From: Craspedostauros australis
Taxonomy: Eukaryota > Bacillariophyta > Bacillariophyceae > Mastogloiales > Achnanthaceae
Reading direction: 5' to 3'
Length of the DNA stretch: 64,000 nucleotides
Assembly: GCA_026770025.1 (NCBI GenBank)
Contig: JAMXDE010000017.1
Location: 434,001 to 498,000, forward strand
This document shows positions 29,984-40,065 of the stretch, in pieces (the stretch's first letter is position 1; each line of letters opens with the position of its first letter). A program made the position numbers and the translations under genes. The notes beneath the pieces were generated by a model that saw only the letters and a list, made by a program, of their open reading frames with translations, searched no databases and was not told the origin of the DNA.

Positions 29984-31182
29984 TCATCCTCTACCCTTCG
30001 TAAGCATCTTCCGCATCATGTACACCCCGGCGCCGGACAGTCCAAACCACGTGGCCGCGTAGCCCGCATGAATCTCCGGTGTCGTTTTGAATTCCGCAAC
30101 TGCATCCAACGGCGGTCGCATGGGGTATTGAAGCTCCTCTTCCTCATCCTTGATCTGCACCATGAGCACAGTCTCATCTTCGCTCTCTGCCAGTGCCTGC
30201 AACGCCAATGCGTCCAGCCAGAACAAGCGCAACGGCCGTGTGGAATAGTCATGCTCTGGTGATATCACTCTCGGCTCTGCATGTTCGATGTTTATGTTGT
30301 TGTTGTTGTTCCGTATTGATGCAAATGGCGGGGTTGAATCCAATGGTATGGTATGTGTGTGTGAGAGAGAGAGTGTGTAAGAATGAATTTGTACGCATGT
30401 GGCCGCAACAACAATGAGCAATGGGCAATGAACGATGCACAATTCACGAATGAACGAGTCAGTCCTTGTCTCCGCCTTTCCATTGGTTCGCCCACGGCTT
30501 CAGCCAGTGCGCTCATAAACAGTAGTGATGCAGCACTCCAATATCACAGAGTATTGATAACACAACACCTCCCGTCTCCATTCGCTGCATCCATGTATAG
30601 ATCCATCCCAAACTCACTCTCTGTCTTGGAAAGTATCGTCGTGACCTCCACAGACCCGTCCGGGCGCGTCCATTGCGGATAGTTGCTGGCATCCAGATCG
30701 TGCTTGGACTTGGCGGACGCACGCGCGTAGTCGCTGTTGGGGACCATGGTCTTGGGCACCCAACCTCGGTTGACCCACACCATGGATCGTTCGCCATTCG
30801 AATTCAGTTGAAACGGCGTGAGCACGTGGAAACCCTGCGGTCCTGGCGCTCCGCCGCCCGCACTCGCCTTGCTGGACTTGGCGCTGAGTCCCTTCCGTGG
30901 CACCTGAACGCCTGCCGGTGCTCCGCGAGGTCCAATGAGCACCTCCCTGTCATGTCGGAACGTGCCCGTCAATATCCGTCGCTGAAAGGCGTGCTGCGCG
31001 TCGTCGAGGTTGAGCGACGTCGTGGGGTCCATGCGAAGCTCCTGATTGCGCTCCTCCATCAACGATCGCTTCTCTACCAAACGCTGCATCTGCCAGCATC
31101 CCAGACCGAAGGTACCTGCGCAAAGCGAACCGAAGAACAGTTTGCCGCCGTTTCCCAACGTCGTCGTGGATGAGGCCGCCAT
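29984..31182 (-). CDS. SURF1: SURF1-like cytochrome c oxidase assembly protein (two exons)
   Basis: Exon 1 runs from 31182 to about 30571. It encodes a short N-terminus, then the first membrane segment and the family motif LGCWQMQRLVEKRSLMEERN, followed by FQRRILTGTFRHDREVLIGP, GFHVLTPFQLNSNGE and VWVNRGWVP. Exon 2 (about 30273 to 29984) supplies RLFWLDALALQAL and the typical C-terminus GYAATWFGLSGAGVYMMRK with the second membrane segment. The intron carries (GTT)n and (GA)n runs. I favour the donor GGGAG|GTGTTG, but the acceptor is ambiguous among several AGs, so the junction residues are not fixed. SURF1 sits in the mitochondrial inner membrane and helps insert haem a into COX1. A promoter shared with the divergent T-protein gene has been separated by the retrotransposon. 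Confidence 0.88.
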
Positions 31183-31549
31183 CGTCGAAGTTCCGTGATC
31201 GTGATCGTTCCACAGTTCTGTCTGTTTTCGTTTCGAGTACTTTGTCTAATGCAAGCAATCAGTGGCAAGTGTGTGTGCTCTGTGGTCTTTGTTCTTTGCT
31301 CTGTGGGTCAAGGTTGGATCCAAAACCACCAACGAAACCATCGCGGCCGCCACAACCGCCACCTTTTTCGCCATTGCCGCCAACTCCATTTCGCCGAACC
31401 TGACGATGTGTTCGCGACATTTTCTTCTTTCTCTGATGTTTGTGTCGATCGAGTCTATTCGACTGGATTGACCACGCCATGATCTTTTCCATCTGATGAC
31501 GTCGACATTGACGTCATCGTGTGCGTCTCGTCAACAAACGCATCAACAT
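31183..31549. other. SURF1 upstream region, left of the retrotransposon
   Basis: 367 bases with no gene. It ends in the 5-base target site AACAT (31545-31549) that is duplicated at 40066-40070. Confidence 0.7.
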
Positions 31550-32309
31550 AGTTGCAATATACCATGATGTCACTGAAAAATTGCTGAAAATTGGTATTTT
31601 CCCTTCATGTCCCCATTGACCGGTGACCGAATTGTCTGTACTACCACCAGTACACACGATTGAGCAACAAATGGACAGGCACTCTACCTCCAAAAGAGAC
31701 TACATATGTGAAGGCATCTGTCTGCAAGAATACAAGTGCATGGCTCATCCTGCATGCACAGTTGATGCTTCTCACTTGCCTCTTTGCCATGTGTTCCAAG
31801 ATTACATATGTATGAAACTGACATCTTCCATGCAGGATGTGCCGGTCTTGGATCAAAAGCAAGACTATCCTGCAAAATTGGAACAAGACTAAGACATGGA
31901 ACACTCGCACCTTCACTCCAACAATTGGAGAATCAGCTCTCAAACCTGCCAAGAGCGATGAAACATCGTGGTTTCATCGCCTGGGGATTGTGGAGCAATT
32001 TTTCAAATGTACAAGACCATGAACAGCGACAACCAACAGCAGAGCAGTGTGATGACCAGCCCATCTCGTTTTCCTCTCCAACCTTCAACCAAAACAATCT
32101 CATAAAAACAACAATCTTACAAAACTCAAGCTTTACAACCACCAAATCAACTCAAAACACATTCTCAATCGTCTCATCTACGTTCGTGGTCACACTACGT
32201 TTAACCGCGCTGACGTTGGCAGTTTCACTTCCCCTTTTGACCTGCCAAAGTCCGACACTGGAAGGCAAAGCCGGACACAACCGGACTTCATTTGCCCTCT
32301 ATTCTCGCT
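31550..32309 (+). repeat. 5' LTR of copia element
   Basis: 760 bases, beginning AGTTGCAATATACC and ending CTCTATTCTCGCT. The outer boundary is fixed because the base before it differs between the two LTRs (T versus G), and the base after it also differs (G versus A). A TATA-like CATAAAAACAAC at ~32100 may be the promoter core of the element. Short frames inside are not genes. Confidence 0.95.
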
Positions 32310-32320
32310 GGTTATGAGCC
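32309..32320 (+). other. Putative primer-binding site
   Basis: TGGTTATGAGCC at the 5' LTR junction resembles the TGGTTATCAGAGC-type sites used by copia elements with initiator Met-tRNA. The match is good at the first seven bases and degenerate afterwards, so priming by another tRNA or a tRNA fragment is possible. Confidence 0.55.
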
Positions 32321-32515
32321 TGGTCTTACGCTGAAGTCAAGATTCGACAGAGAGCCTCATCAATAGCGCAAGAACCGATCCCACGAAGTCTCAGACTTCC
32401 TCATCCAACCAAGTCGCTGCCACAGCGACCCGCATCCGTGGCTTGGACCCTGTGAGCTTCACTGCAGGAAGCAAGAGTCAAGCCGCCCACTGACAGTCCA
32501 GCTGTCCGAACGTCA

Positions 32516-32722
32516 GCAACGCAGTTGCTCCGACGATAATCAGCCGATCATCTGCTGATCTACCCGCAGCAGCGCAGCTGACTGCTTGCAACACAGTTGC
32601 TCCTGCCACAGGCACCCACTGATCTACCCGCAGCAGTGCAGCTGACTGCCCGCAACACAGTTGCCTCACTCCCAGACACCTGCTGACTGAAGCTCAGCAA
32701 TCACAACTCGCAACGCAGTTGC
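32516..32722 (+). repeat. Four hairpin repeats in the retroelement leader
   Basis: The 13-base inverted repeat GCAAC-RCA-GTTGC occurs at 32516, 32588, 32652 and 32710. Two of the copies sit in a longer 64-base imperfect tandem repeat starting CTGATCTACCCGCAGCAG (32555 and 32619). Each could form a 5-bp stem with a 3-base loop in the genomic RNA, between the primer site and gag. Confidence 0.85.
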
Positions 32723-35700
32723 GACCATCGATCGATACTCAAGCAGAACATCCGCCGTCGCACTCCCAAGACCTATGCCGGTGAGAACATCAAGAAGTTT
32801 GCTGATGACACCCGCAAGGACGCCCAAGTTCTCGAAGATGCTGGTCAATATGACCATGCCCTCACTGCGGACATCCTCACCAAGTTTCTCTCTGCTGGCG
32901 GCTCTGGCACATCCGGGGAGCGCTACCGCTTTGGTCTCCACAGCAAACTCGGCAACCTCAAAGAAGTGCTGATCCAAATCGGGTGCTGCACCAAGGCCGA
33001 GAAGGACCGACGCATCTTGAAGGATCGCCTTCACTGGCGTGATGTCTGCAATCTTGCCACCGACCTGTACAAGCAAGAGCTTCATGCTGGACAATGGCAT
33101 GCAGCCTCCTACTTGCGCAATCGCAAGAACAGCAACGCTGGGTATTTCCTCTCTGGAGAAAATGGAGGCATCGAGATCGACGAAAGCACGGCGCTGGCCC
33201 TGATGCAGAATGGTGGAAAGACGCCCATAATCTGCCACAACTGCGGAGAACCTGGTCATGTCAAGGCCAACTGCCCCAATCTGAAGAAAGGTGCAGGCTT
33301 CAACCACAGCAGCAAAGGCAAGAAGGGTTCCAACAACGCGAAAAAGGGTTCTTCCAACACCAGTTGGCGTTCTGTTCCCCCTTCCAAGGGTGAACCGCAC
33401 CAGAAGGTTGTCAGGAGCTCCACTTTCAAGTGGTGTGCCAAGTGCAAGCGTTGGCTCACCTCCCATGGCACCAGCGAGCACAGAAGCGACTTCAAGGACA
33501 AGGACAAGAACAAGAACAAGAGCGAGACCGCTGCCAACACAGTCACATTCGATTCCACCGAATGGCACGTCTACAAGGTGATGGAAGAAAGTCCATCTGG
33601 GTGGTTCCAAATCATCCAGGCCTACCTTGGTCCATTGGCTCTCCTCATTGGTGCCTTTCCTCTTTTCATTCCACTGCTCATCCAGGTCCTCATCTTTGCA
33701 GTCATGCATGGGTGGGAGACAGCCTCGATTGCAGCATGGATGGTCACTGCAACATACCTGGCACGCAAGCACCATGACATGCCTCGCCACCCTGATGGTC
33801 CAGTTCCCAAGCCTCGTTGGCAACGCCGCTGCGAAGCCTATTGGGAAAAGAAAGATCGCCGTCGTGACCGAGCCCAACCCAAGGATTGGATCAACTTTCA
33901 TCGTCGTGCTCCGATTCGTCTCCGCCACCACCGCTCTCGCTTCGACCCTCCAGTATCTGCAATGCATGCATCAACCAACGTGCATCCCAGAGCAAGAGCA
34001 GCTGGGTTGAGGCGACGCAGTCATCGTGTGATCGGTCTTGAGAACAACCCGAACAAGCACAGATTCAGAAGCACGGCTTTCTCCAACCCACGGCCAAGAG
34101 CCAATTCCATCAGCCATGGTGCCAGGTTCGGAACCAGAGCCGTTCCTATTCGTCGACATGAAGTGCAAGGACCATCCAAGAAGAAACATCGCAATCAGCG
34201 TCAGCGAATGATGGTATTTGATGCTCCTGCTCCTGCTCAGCGACATCGACTCACCAAGAAACAAACCAGCAGACTGGCCCAGATCCTCAGCACCTACTTC
34301 AAGCCTGAGGACGCGCCTCCGTCAAATTCTGTGTGCACACACGATGGACCATCCGCTATCACGAGTTTCTCGGCTGTCCGTCACAGCTCAGACGAGCTCG
34401 CCAACGTCCTTCCAGCCAAGATGATATGTGATGTCATTTGGGACAGCGGATCCACCGTCTGTATCTCACATGACAAGTCCGACTTCGTCTCCGAACCCAG
34501 AAGGCCAATTGGAAACCAAGCCAAGAAACTGACAGGGCTGTTTGGAGGACGATCTGACCACTTGGTGGGAACCGTGGAATGGGGCATCCAAGACACGAGA
34601 GGAAACATTCGCCGTCTCAAATTCCCGGCATACTATGTGCCGAAAAGCAACGCCAAGATCATCAGCACCTCTGTGTTCGAAAGAATGTATCCAGGCGAGC
34701 TGCAGTATGTGAATGGCAGGTGGAAGGTCCAAGGAAGAGAGGGAGAGATCAACATCGAGATCAATCCCAAGAACAAGCTTCCAACTTCCAAGGCATACAA
34801 CATGAAGTCATTGACCGAGCACATTCCACATGCCCTCAATGCAACCATCACTACTGTTTCCTCCGCCAACCGCAACCTGTCCGAACCACAGAAGGAGCTG
34901 CTGCGTTGGCACCAACGCCTGGGCCACAATGACATGCGGAAGATCCAGCACCTTTTTCGTTCGGGAACCCTGGCACACACCGAAGCCGCACGCAAGCTAC
35001 AAGCAAGCGCCTCCCGCCTCGCCACACTTCCAAAGTGCGCAGCATGCCAGTTTGGGAAACAAGTCTGTCGCTCAAGCCCAGGCCATCTGCACCGACCAGT
35101 ACGTGATCGAGAGGGAGCCATCAAGTTCGGTAATCTTCGGCCTGGCCAACTCGTCTCTGTGGATCATTTTGAAGGGGGTGGAAAGGGACGACTCTTCTCG
35201 GGATATGGAAAAGGGAGCGATGACGAAATGTACGGAGCCGGCATCGTATTCGTCGACCATGCTTCAGGATTCATCTTCGCTGAGCCAGTCCTGTCTACAT
35301 CTTCTCAAGACATGATCAGAGCAAAGGAGAAGTTCGAGAGCATGTGTCGAGATCTCGGCATTGTTGTCCAACAATACCAAAGCGACAATGGAAGGGCATT
35401 CACCTCATCAGACTATGCTGACCACCTTCGACACTTCCATCAATCCCATCGATATGCAGGACGCGGAGCGCATCACCACAACGGCATCGCCGAACGAAGC
35501 ATTCGTACCGTTGTGTCAAGCGCTCGAACCATGATGCTCCATGCCACTCTGCACTGGCCCGAACTGGACGTCGTGCCACTCTGGCCCATGGCAATTCGTC
35601 ATTCCGCATTCATCTTCAATCGGCTGCCAAACCTCGCGAACGGCCTCTCTCCCTTCGACATCCTTGCCCGAATTCGCTTCCCACAGAAACATTTTCACAA

Positions 35701-38700
35701 CCTACACGTCTGGGGATGCCCCACTTATGTGCTGGATCACAGAGTTGGAGATGGGAAGAAGATTCCAAAATGGAAGGCCCGGAGCGATCGTTTTGTGCAC
35801 GTCGGCCTCTCCGAGAAGCACTCCTCTACCGTCCCACTGGTTCTGAATCTCAAGACTGGAAGCATCACACCTCAATTTCATGTGGTGTTTGACGACTGGT
35901 TTGCCACAGTGCCTTCGGATCCATCCAACATTCCCAACTATAACTCGGATCAATGGAGGAATCTGTTTGGAGATACCGAGTACAAGTTCCCTTTTGATGA
36001 AGAAGATTTGGAACGCCTCGAGCAGCAGGATCAGGAAACAGAGGAGCAGGACAGCCATGACCAGGATCTGAATCGCCAACTCGCAGAGCAAGCAAATGCG
36101 GATCATCGACCATCAGAGCCGCTTCCTGTGGAACTTGGACCGGAGCTCCCACCATCACCATCAGATACTGCACCAGCGCCGGATGAAGTCTCTGCACCAC
36201 CAACAGCTCAACCAACAAGTGCTGCAACTGATGCACCAAGAGAAGGCCAGAACAATATGGAGAAGGCCAACTTGCGAGACTCAGTCCCACCATTGCGCAG
36301 GGAGGCTGCTCATGACGACAGGGGTGACAACAACGACACCATGCCACTCCCATCTGACGATCAGGACACCATGGACCATGACAGACCCAGCGTGGAGACA
36401 CCTGATGCTAGCTCAGCGAAGGCTCAGCCAGCAACATCTCCAATCGCATCGAACCCAGCACCTCAACAGAGGGAGCGTCGCAGACGAAATCGACAGCAGC
36501 AACCAGTCCGTCGATCGGCACGGATTGAAGCAAGACGATCCAACCCCAGAAAGAGAGCTCCTCCACAACGCCTTGAATACAGCCAGATGGGTGGCATGGC
36601 TCAGGCCTTCGTCTGCCAACCAATTCACCAGACCTCACCATCCATTGATGCTGTGACGGCCGCCCACTTGTCAAGCTCGATTCTCTCAGCGATTGAACTC
36701 CTGAAAGGAGCCAACGGAAGCAACAGCCCAATCACTGAACCACTGCACAGCATTGAGGAAGCAGCAATCCACATGACAACTTCCATGTCCGAGCTTGAAA
36801 AACTCAAACAGGACTCCTGTGGACGTATCAATCCACACATCGCACAAGTGGACAGCAATGCCAGAGCCCGCTTGACTGCCGCTGAAGAAGCTGCCTGCGA
36901 TATGATCAGGACTGCACTCTCCACTTTGGCTCTCTACGACTCGCCGGACAACCACTTTCGCTGGCAGATCGCAGACATGTCTGAAACCATCTACGCAGTA
37001 CATAGTCGCTTGCTGCAGCAAGACTGGAGCGACAATGATGATATCGATGAAGGAGGAGATCGAATCATGGTGCACATGGCTGTACAAGACGATGGGAGAG
37101 ATCCAGACAGGAGAGACAACCAACAGGAAGAGGAGTTCGCTCTGCCTCAGGACTTGCAAAATGAGATCGATCAACTCGCAAATCTCCTCACCGCGCTTCA
37201 CATCATTGAGCACTACGGACTTGACGCATACTCAACCAACTTCGACTTTGATGAGCTCAGAGACTGGTGGACTCAGGTAGCTGCAGGCCACAATATAGAT
37301 CCTCCGGAAGGGCTGCCTCGAGTCTCTCCCAATGGCGAAGAGAACTCCCAATCCAATGCCTCCAGGCCCAGTGACAACCCCGACAGCAACATGCCCGATT
37401 CCGCTGAACAAGACACCAGCGACCATGATGCAGATGACGTTGAGCAATGCCTGTGGATCGACTCCATCCCGCAGCTCGCAGATCCATCCATGACCGCCTG
37501 CGACACCAACGGAGCAGAGGAATATGCGTTTCTGACGATGAATGAGGACGGCGAATCCGACCCATCTGGCAGATCCATCTCAGGATCCGAAGCCGTCTTC
37601 CTGATGTCTAACGGCCACCTGGAGCTGAGCGAGGGACCGAGCAGCTTCAAAGCATCACCAACAGACCCCGACACCCTTTCCTTCGATGAAGCTATGAAGG
37701 ACGAAGACAGAGAGAAATGGATGGAAGCAGCCAAGAAAGAAGTCACAGACTTGGTCTCCAAGGGCACATGGGCCGAGGTCAGCAAGGCTGAAGCAGTTGG
37801 CAAGATCGCACCGGGTACCTGGGTGTTCCGTCGCAAGCGCCGACCTGACGGATCCATCAAGAAGCACAAGGCCAGGTTCTGCGTTCGAGGCGACCTTGTG
37901 GACGAAACGGAATCCACTCTTGCTCCTGTGGTCGCTTGGCCGTCGGTCCGCGTCTTCCTAATCACCGCAATTCTCCTTGGATGGGTCACTGTGTCAATCG
38001 ACTTTGTGAGCGCCTTCGTCCAAGCCGCCATCCATCGAGACATCTACATCCACCTACCTCGGGGCTTTCGGTCAACCAACGGACCCAACGTATGTCTCAA
38101 GCTCCGAAAGAGCCTATATGGCTTGACAGTGGCCCCTCGGCTCTGGCATGAGCACCTACTGCGAGCACTAACAGCTGAAGGGTTCAAGGCCAGCGAGCAG
38201 GACCCCTGTCTGTTCTTGCGCCCTGGGATGATGCTGGCACTATATGTGGACGACGCAGGCATTGCAGCACCACACGAGAAGGACATCGACGATTTCATCC
38301 AGTCAATGACCAGACGCGGCTTCGAGCTGACCAAGGAAGGAACGTTCAACGAGTTCCTTGGAATCAAACTGGATAAGAACCGCGACGGATCGATCCACAT
38401 GTCTCAGCAAGGACTGATCGATAAGATTATCGCGGCAACTGGAATGGAAGCGTGCAACCCAAACTGGATTCCTGCTACCAAAGCAGCTCTCGGTAGTGAT
38501 CCGGATGGAGAAGCGATGAAGGAATCTTGGAACTATCGGTCTATCATCGGTATGCTGCTGTACTTGGCAACCAACACAAGGCCAGACATTGCGTTTGCTG
38601 TGTCCCAAGCAGCACGCTTCAGCCACTCTCCCAAGCAATCCCACGCCAGGGCGCTTAAGACCATCGTGCGGTACCTTGCGCGAACCAAGGCACAAGGCAC

Positions 38701-39238
38701 CATCATCCGGCCATCTGGCAAGCTGGACCTGCAATGCTACGTCGATGCTGATTTTGCTGGGCTACATCATCGCGAGCCCGACGATAATCCTACATCAGTC
38801 AAGTCGCGTACTGGATACATCATTATCCTTGGAGGATGTCCTCTAATCTGGCGGTCCAAGCTGCAGACCGAGATAGCTCTCTCTACAACTGAGGCCGAAT
38901 ATGCTGCGCTATCAATGGCAATGCGAGCCCTCATTCCACTACAACAGCTCATTCGGGAGGTCGCCGCCCGCACCGGACTCAAGCAGGAGTTGCTCACGCA
39001 TCTCCAGTGCACCGTGTTTGAAGACAACAACGCGTGTATCTCACTCGCAACGAAGCATCACATCACAAATCGCACCAAGCACTTTCTTGTGAAGTGGCAT
39101 TTCTTCTGGTACTGGGTGAAGGAGGGCTTCATCAAGATCCAGCGCGTGGCATCCGCAGAACAAATCGCCGACATCTTTACCAAGGGCTCAGTGCGAGAGA
39201 TATTTGAGTCTCTTCGCAAATTGCTCATGGGATGGTAA
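32687..39238 (+). CDS. Copia gag-pol polyprotein
   Basis: The frame is open from 32687 (after TGA at 32684) to 39238. The gag region (YAGENIKKFADDTRKDAQVL ...) starts without an in-frame ATG; the first one is at 33203. Landmarks: zinc knuckle CHNCGEPGHVKANC at ~33234; protease DSG at 34442-34450; pre-integrase zinc region WHQRLGHND ... CAACQFGK (~34908-35058); integrase DDE carboxylates at 35162, 35384 and 35492; a long acidic, Pro/Gln-rich linker (36000-37650); reverse transcriptase beginning near 37710 with YVDD at 38243-38254; RNase H with DADFAG (~38746), TEAEYAAL and the final KEGFIKIQRVASAEQIADIF. No internal stop or frameshift is seen, so the enzymes are probably functional. At about 2,180 codons it is longer than most copia polyproteins, largely because of the linker between integrase and RT. 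Confidence 0.92.
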   Translation: MKLSNHNSQRSCDHRSILKQNIRRRTPKTYAGENIKKFADDTRKDAQVLEDAGQYDHALTADILTKFLSAGGSGTSGERYRFGLHSKLGNLKEVLIQIGCCTKAEKDRRILKDRLHWRDVCNLATDLYKQELHAGQWHAASYLRNRKNSNAGYFLSGENGGIEIDESTALALMQNGGKTPIICHNCGEPGHVKANCPNLKKGAGFNHSSKGKKGSNNAKKGSSNTSWRSVPPSKGEPHQKVVRSSTFKWCAKCKRWLTSHGTSEHRSDFKDKDKNKNKSETAANTVTFDSTEWHVYKVMEESPSGWFQIIQAYLGPLALLIGAFPLFIPLLIQVLIFAVMHGWETASIAAWMVTATYLARKHHDMPRHPDGPVPKPRWQRRCEAYWEKKDRRRDRAQPKDWINFHRRAPIRLRHHRSRFDPPVSAMHASTNVHPRARAAGLRRRSHRVIGLENNPNKHRFRSTAFSNPRPRANSISHGARFGTRAVPIRRHEVQGPSKKKHRNQRQRMMVFDAPAPAQRHRLTKKQTSRLAQILSTYFKPEDAPPSNSVCTHDGPSAITSFSAVRHSSDELANVLPAKMICDVIWDSGSTVCISHDKSDFVSEPRRPIGNQAKKLTGLFGGRSDHLVGTVEWGIQDTRGNIRRLKFPAYYVPKSNAKIISTSVFERMYPGELQYVNGRWKVQGREGEINIEINPKNKLPTSKAYNMKSLTEHIPHALNATITTVSSANRNLSEPQKELLRWHQRLGHNDMRKIQHLFRSGTLAHTEAARKLQASASRLATLPKCAACQFGKQVCRSSPGHLHRPVRDREGAIKFGNLRPGQLVSVDHFEGGGKGRLFSGYGKGSDDEMYGAGIVFVDHASGFIFAEPVLSTSSQDMIRAKEKFESMCRDLGIVVQQYQSDNGRAFTSSDYADHLRHFHQSHRYAGRGAHHHNGIAERSIRTVVSSARTMMLHATLHWPELDVVPLWPMAIRHSAFIFNRLPNLANGLSPFDILARIRFPQKHFHNLHVWGCPTYVLDHRVGDGKKIPKWKARSDRFVHVGLSEKHSSTVPLVLNLKTGSITPQFHVVFDDWFATVPSDPSNIPNYNSDQWRNLFGDTEYKFPFDEEDLERLEQQDQETEEQDSHDQDLNRQLAEQANADHRPSEPLPVELGPELPPSPSDTAPAPDEVSAPPTAQPTSAATDAPREGQNNMEKANLRDSVPPLRREAAHDDRGDNNDTMPLPSDDQDTMDHDRPSVETPDASSAKAQPATSPIASNPAPQQRERRRRNRQQQPVRRSARIEARRSNPRKRAPPQRLEYSQMGGMAQAFVCQPIHQTSPSIDAVTAAHLSSSILSAIELLKGANGSNSPITEPLHSIEEAAIHMTTSMSELEKLKQDSCGRINPHIAQVDSNARARLTAAEEAACDMIRTALSTLALYDSPDNHFRWQIADMSETIYAVHSRLLQQDWSDNDDIDEGGDRIMVHMAVQDDGRDPDRRDNQQEEEFALPQDLQNEIDQLANLLTALHIIEHYGLDAYSTNFDFDELRDWWTQVAAGHNIDPPEGLPRVSPNGEENSQSNASRPSDNPDSNMPDSAEQDTSDHDADDVEQCLWIDSIPQLADPSMTACDTNGAEEYAFLTMNEDGESDPSGRSISGSEAVFLMSNGHLELSEGPSSFKASPTDPDTLSFDEAMKDEDREKWMEAAKKEVTDLVSKGTWAEVSKAEAVGKIAPGTWVFRRKRRPDGSIKKHKARFCVRGDLVDETESTLAPVVAWPSVRVFLITAILLGWVTVSIDFVSAFVQAAIHRDIYIHLPRGFRSTNGPNVCLKLRKSLYGLTVAPRLWHEHLLRALTAEGFKASEQDPCLFLRPGMMLALYVDDAGIAAPHEKDIDDFIQSMTRRGFELTKEGTFNEFLGIKLDKNRDGSIHMSQQGLIDKIIAATGMEACNPNWIPATKAALGSDPDGEAMKESWNYRSIIGMLLYLATNTRPDIAFAVSQAARFSHSPKQSHARALKTIVRYLARTKAQGTIIRPSGKLDLQCYVDADFAGLHHREPDDNPTSVKSRTGYIIILGGCPLIWRSKLQTEIALSTTEAEYAALSMAMRALIPLQQLIREVAARTGLKQELLTHLQCTVFEDNNACISLATKHHITNRTKHFLVKWHFFWYWVKEGFIKIQRVASAEQIADIFTKGSVREIFESLRKLLMGW

Positions 39239-39296
39239 ACGGTGAGATGGTTTGAAGAAGAAGAGGTTTTTCACGATACGGGTCCCATTGCTTGTC

Positions 39297-39305
39297 GAGA
39301 GGGAG
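39297..39305 (+). other. Polypurine tract
   Basis: GAGAGGGAG immediately abuts the first base of the 3' LTR, where plus-strand DNA synthesis would start. A second purine run (GAAGAAGAAGAGG) lies ~35 bases upstream. Confidence 0.85.
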
Positions 39306-40065
39306 AGTTGCAATATACCATGATGTCACTGAAAAATTGCTGAAAATTGGTATTTTCCCTTCATGTCCCCATTGACCGGTGACCGAATTGTCTGTACTAC
39401 CACCAGTACACACGATTGAGCAACAAATGGACAGGCACTCTACCTCCAAAAGAGACTACATATGTGAAGGCATCTGTCTGCAAGAATACAAGTGCATGGC
39501 TCATCCTGCATGCACAGTTGATGCTTCTCACTTGCCTCTTTGCCATGTGTTCCAAGATTACATATGTATGAAACTGACATCTTCCATGCAGGATGTGCCG
39601 GTCTTGGATCAAAAGCAAGACTATCCTGCAAAATTGGAACAAGACTAAGACATGGAACACTCGCACCTTCACTCCAACAATTGGAGAATCAGCTCTCAAA
39701 CCTGCCAAGAGCGATGAAACATCGTGGTTTCATCGCCTGGGGATTGTGGAGCAATTTTTCAAATGTACAAGACCATGAACAGCGACAACCAACAGCAGAG
39801 CAGTGTGATGACCAGCCCATCTCGTTTTCCTCTCCAACCTTCAACCAAAACAATCTCATAAAAACAACAATCTTACAAAACTCAAGCTTTACAACCACCA
39901 AATCAACTCAAAACACATTCTCAATCGTCTCATCTACGTTCGTGGTCACACTACGTTTAACCGCGCTGACGTTGGCAGTTTCACTTCCCCTTTTGACCTG
40001 CCAAAGTCCGACACTGGAAGGCAAAGCCGGACACAACCGGACTTCATTTGCCCTCTATTCTCGCT
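39306..40065 (+). repeat. 3' LTR of copia element
   Basis: Same as the 5' LTR as far as I can compare. Its right end is 212 bases from the ATG of the glycine-cleavage T-protein gene, in the same orientation, so an LTR transcript could read into that gene. Confidence 0.95.

Larger units (their letters stand above)
31550..40065 (+). mobile_element. Complete Ty1/copia LTR retrotransposon (8.5 kb)
   Basis: Two direct 760-base LTRs (31550-32309 and 39306-40065) enclose one long gag-pol frame. Both flanks carry the 5-base duplication AACAT (31545-31549, 40066-40070). A primer-binding-like site TGGTTATGAGCC starts at the end of the 5' LTR, and a polypurine tract GAGAGGGAG (39297-39305) directly precedes the 3' LTR. 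Domain order is gag zinc knuckle, protease, integrase, reverse transcriptase, RNase H, which defines Ty1/copia. I see no difference between the LTRs, so insertion is very recent. In diatoms such elements are known as CoDi types; the sub-lineage is not assignable by eye. The LTR ends are AG...CT rather than TG...CA. Confidence 0.95.

Noticed and set aside
30673-31173. 166-codon plus-strand frame
   Set aside because: Antisense to SURF1 exon 1.
31623-32317. Short frames inside the LTRs (89, 103 and 177 codons)
   Set aside because: They are repeated identically in both LTRs, overlap each other and have no protein-like features; LTRs are regulatory.
32666-33967. 433-codon minus-strand frame across gag
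   Set aside because: Antisense to the gag frame, which has the zinc knuckle; no independent evidence.
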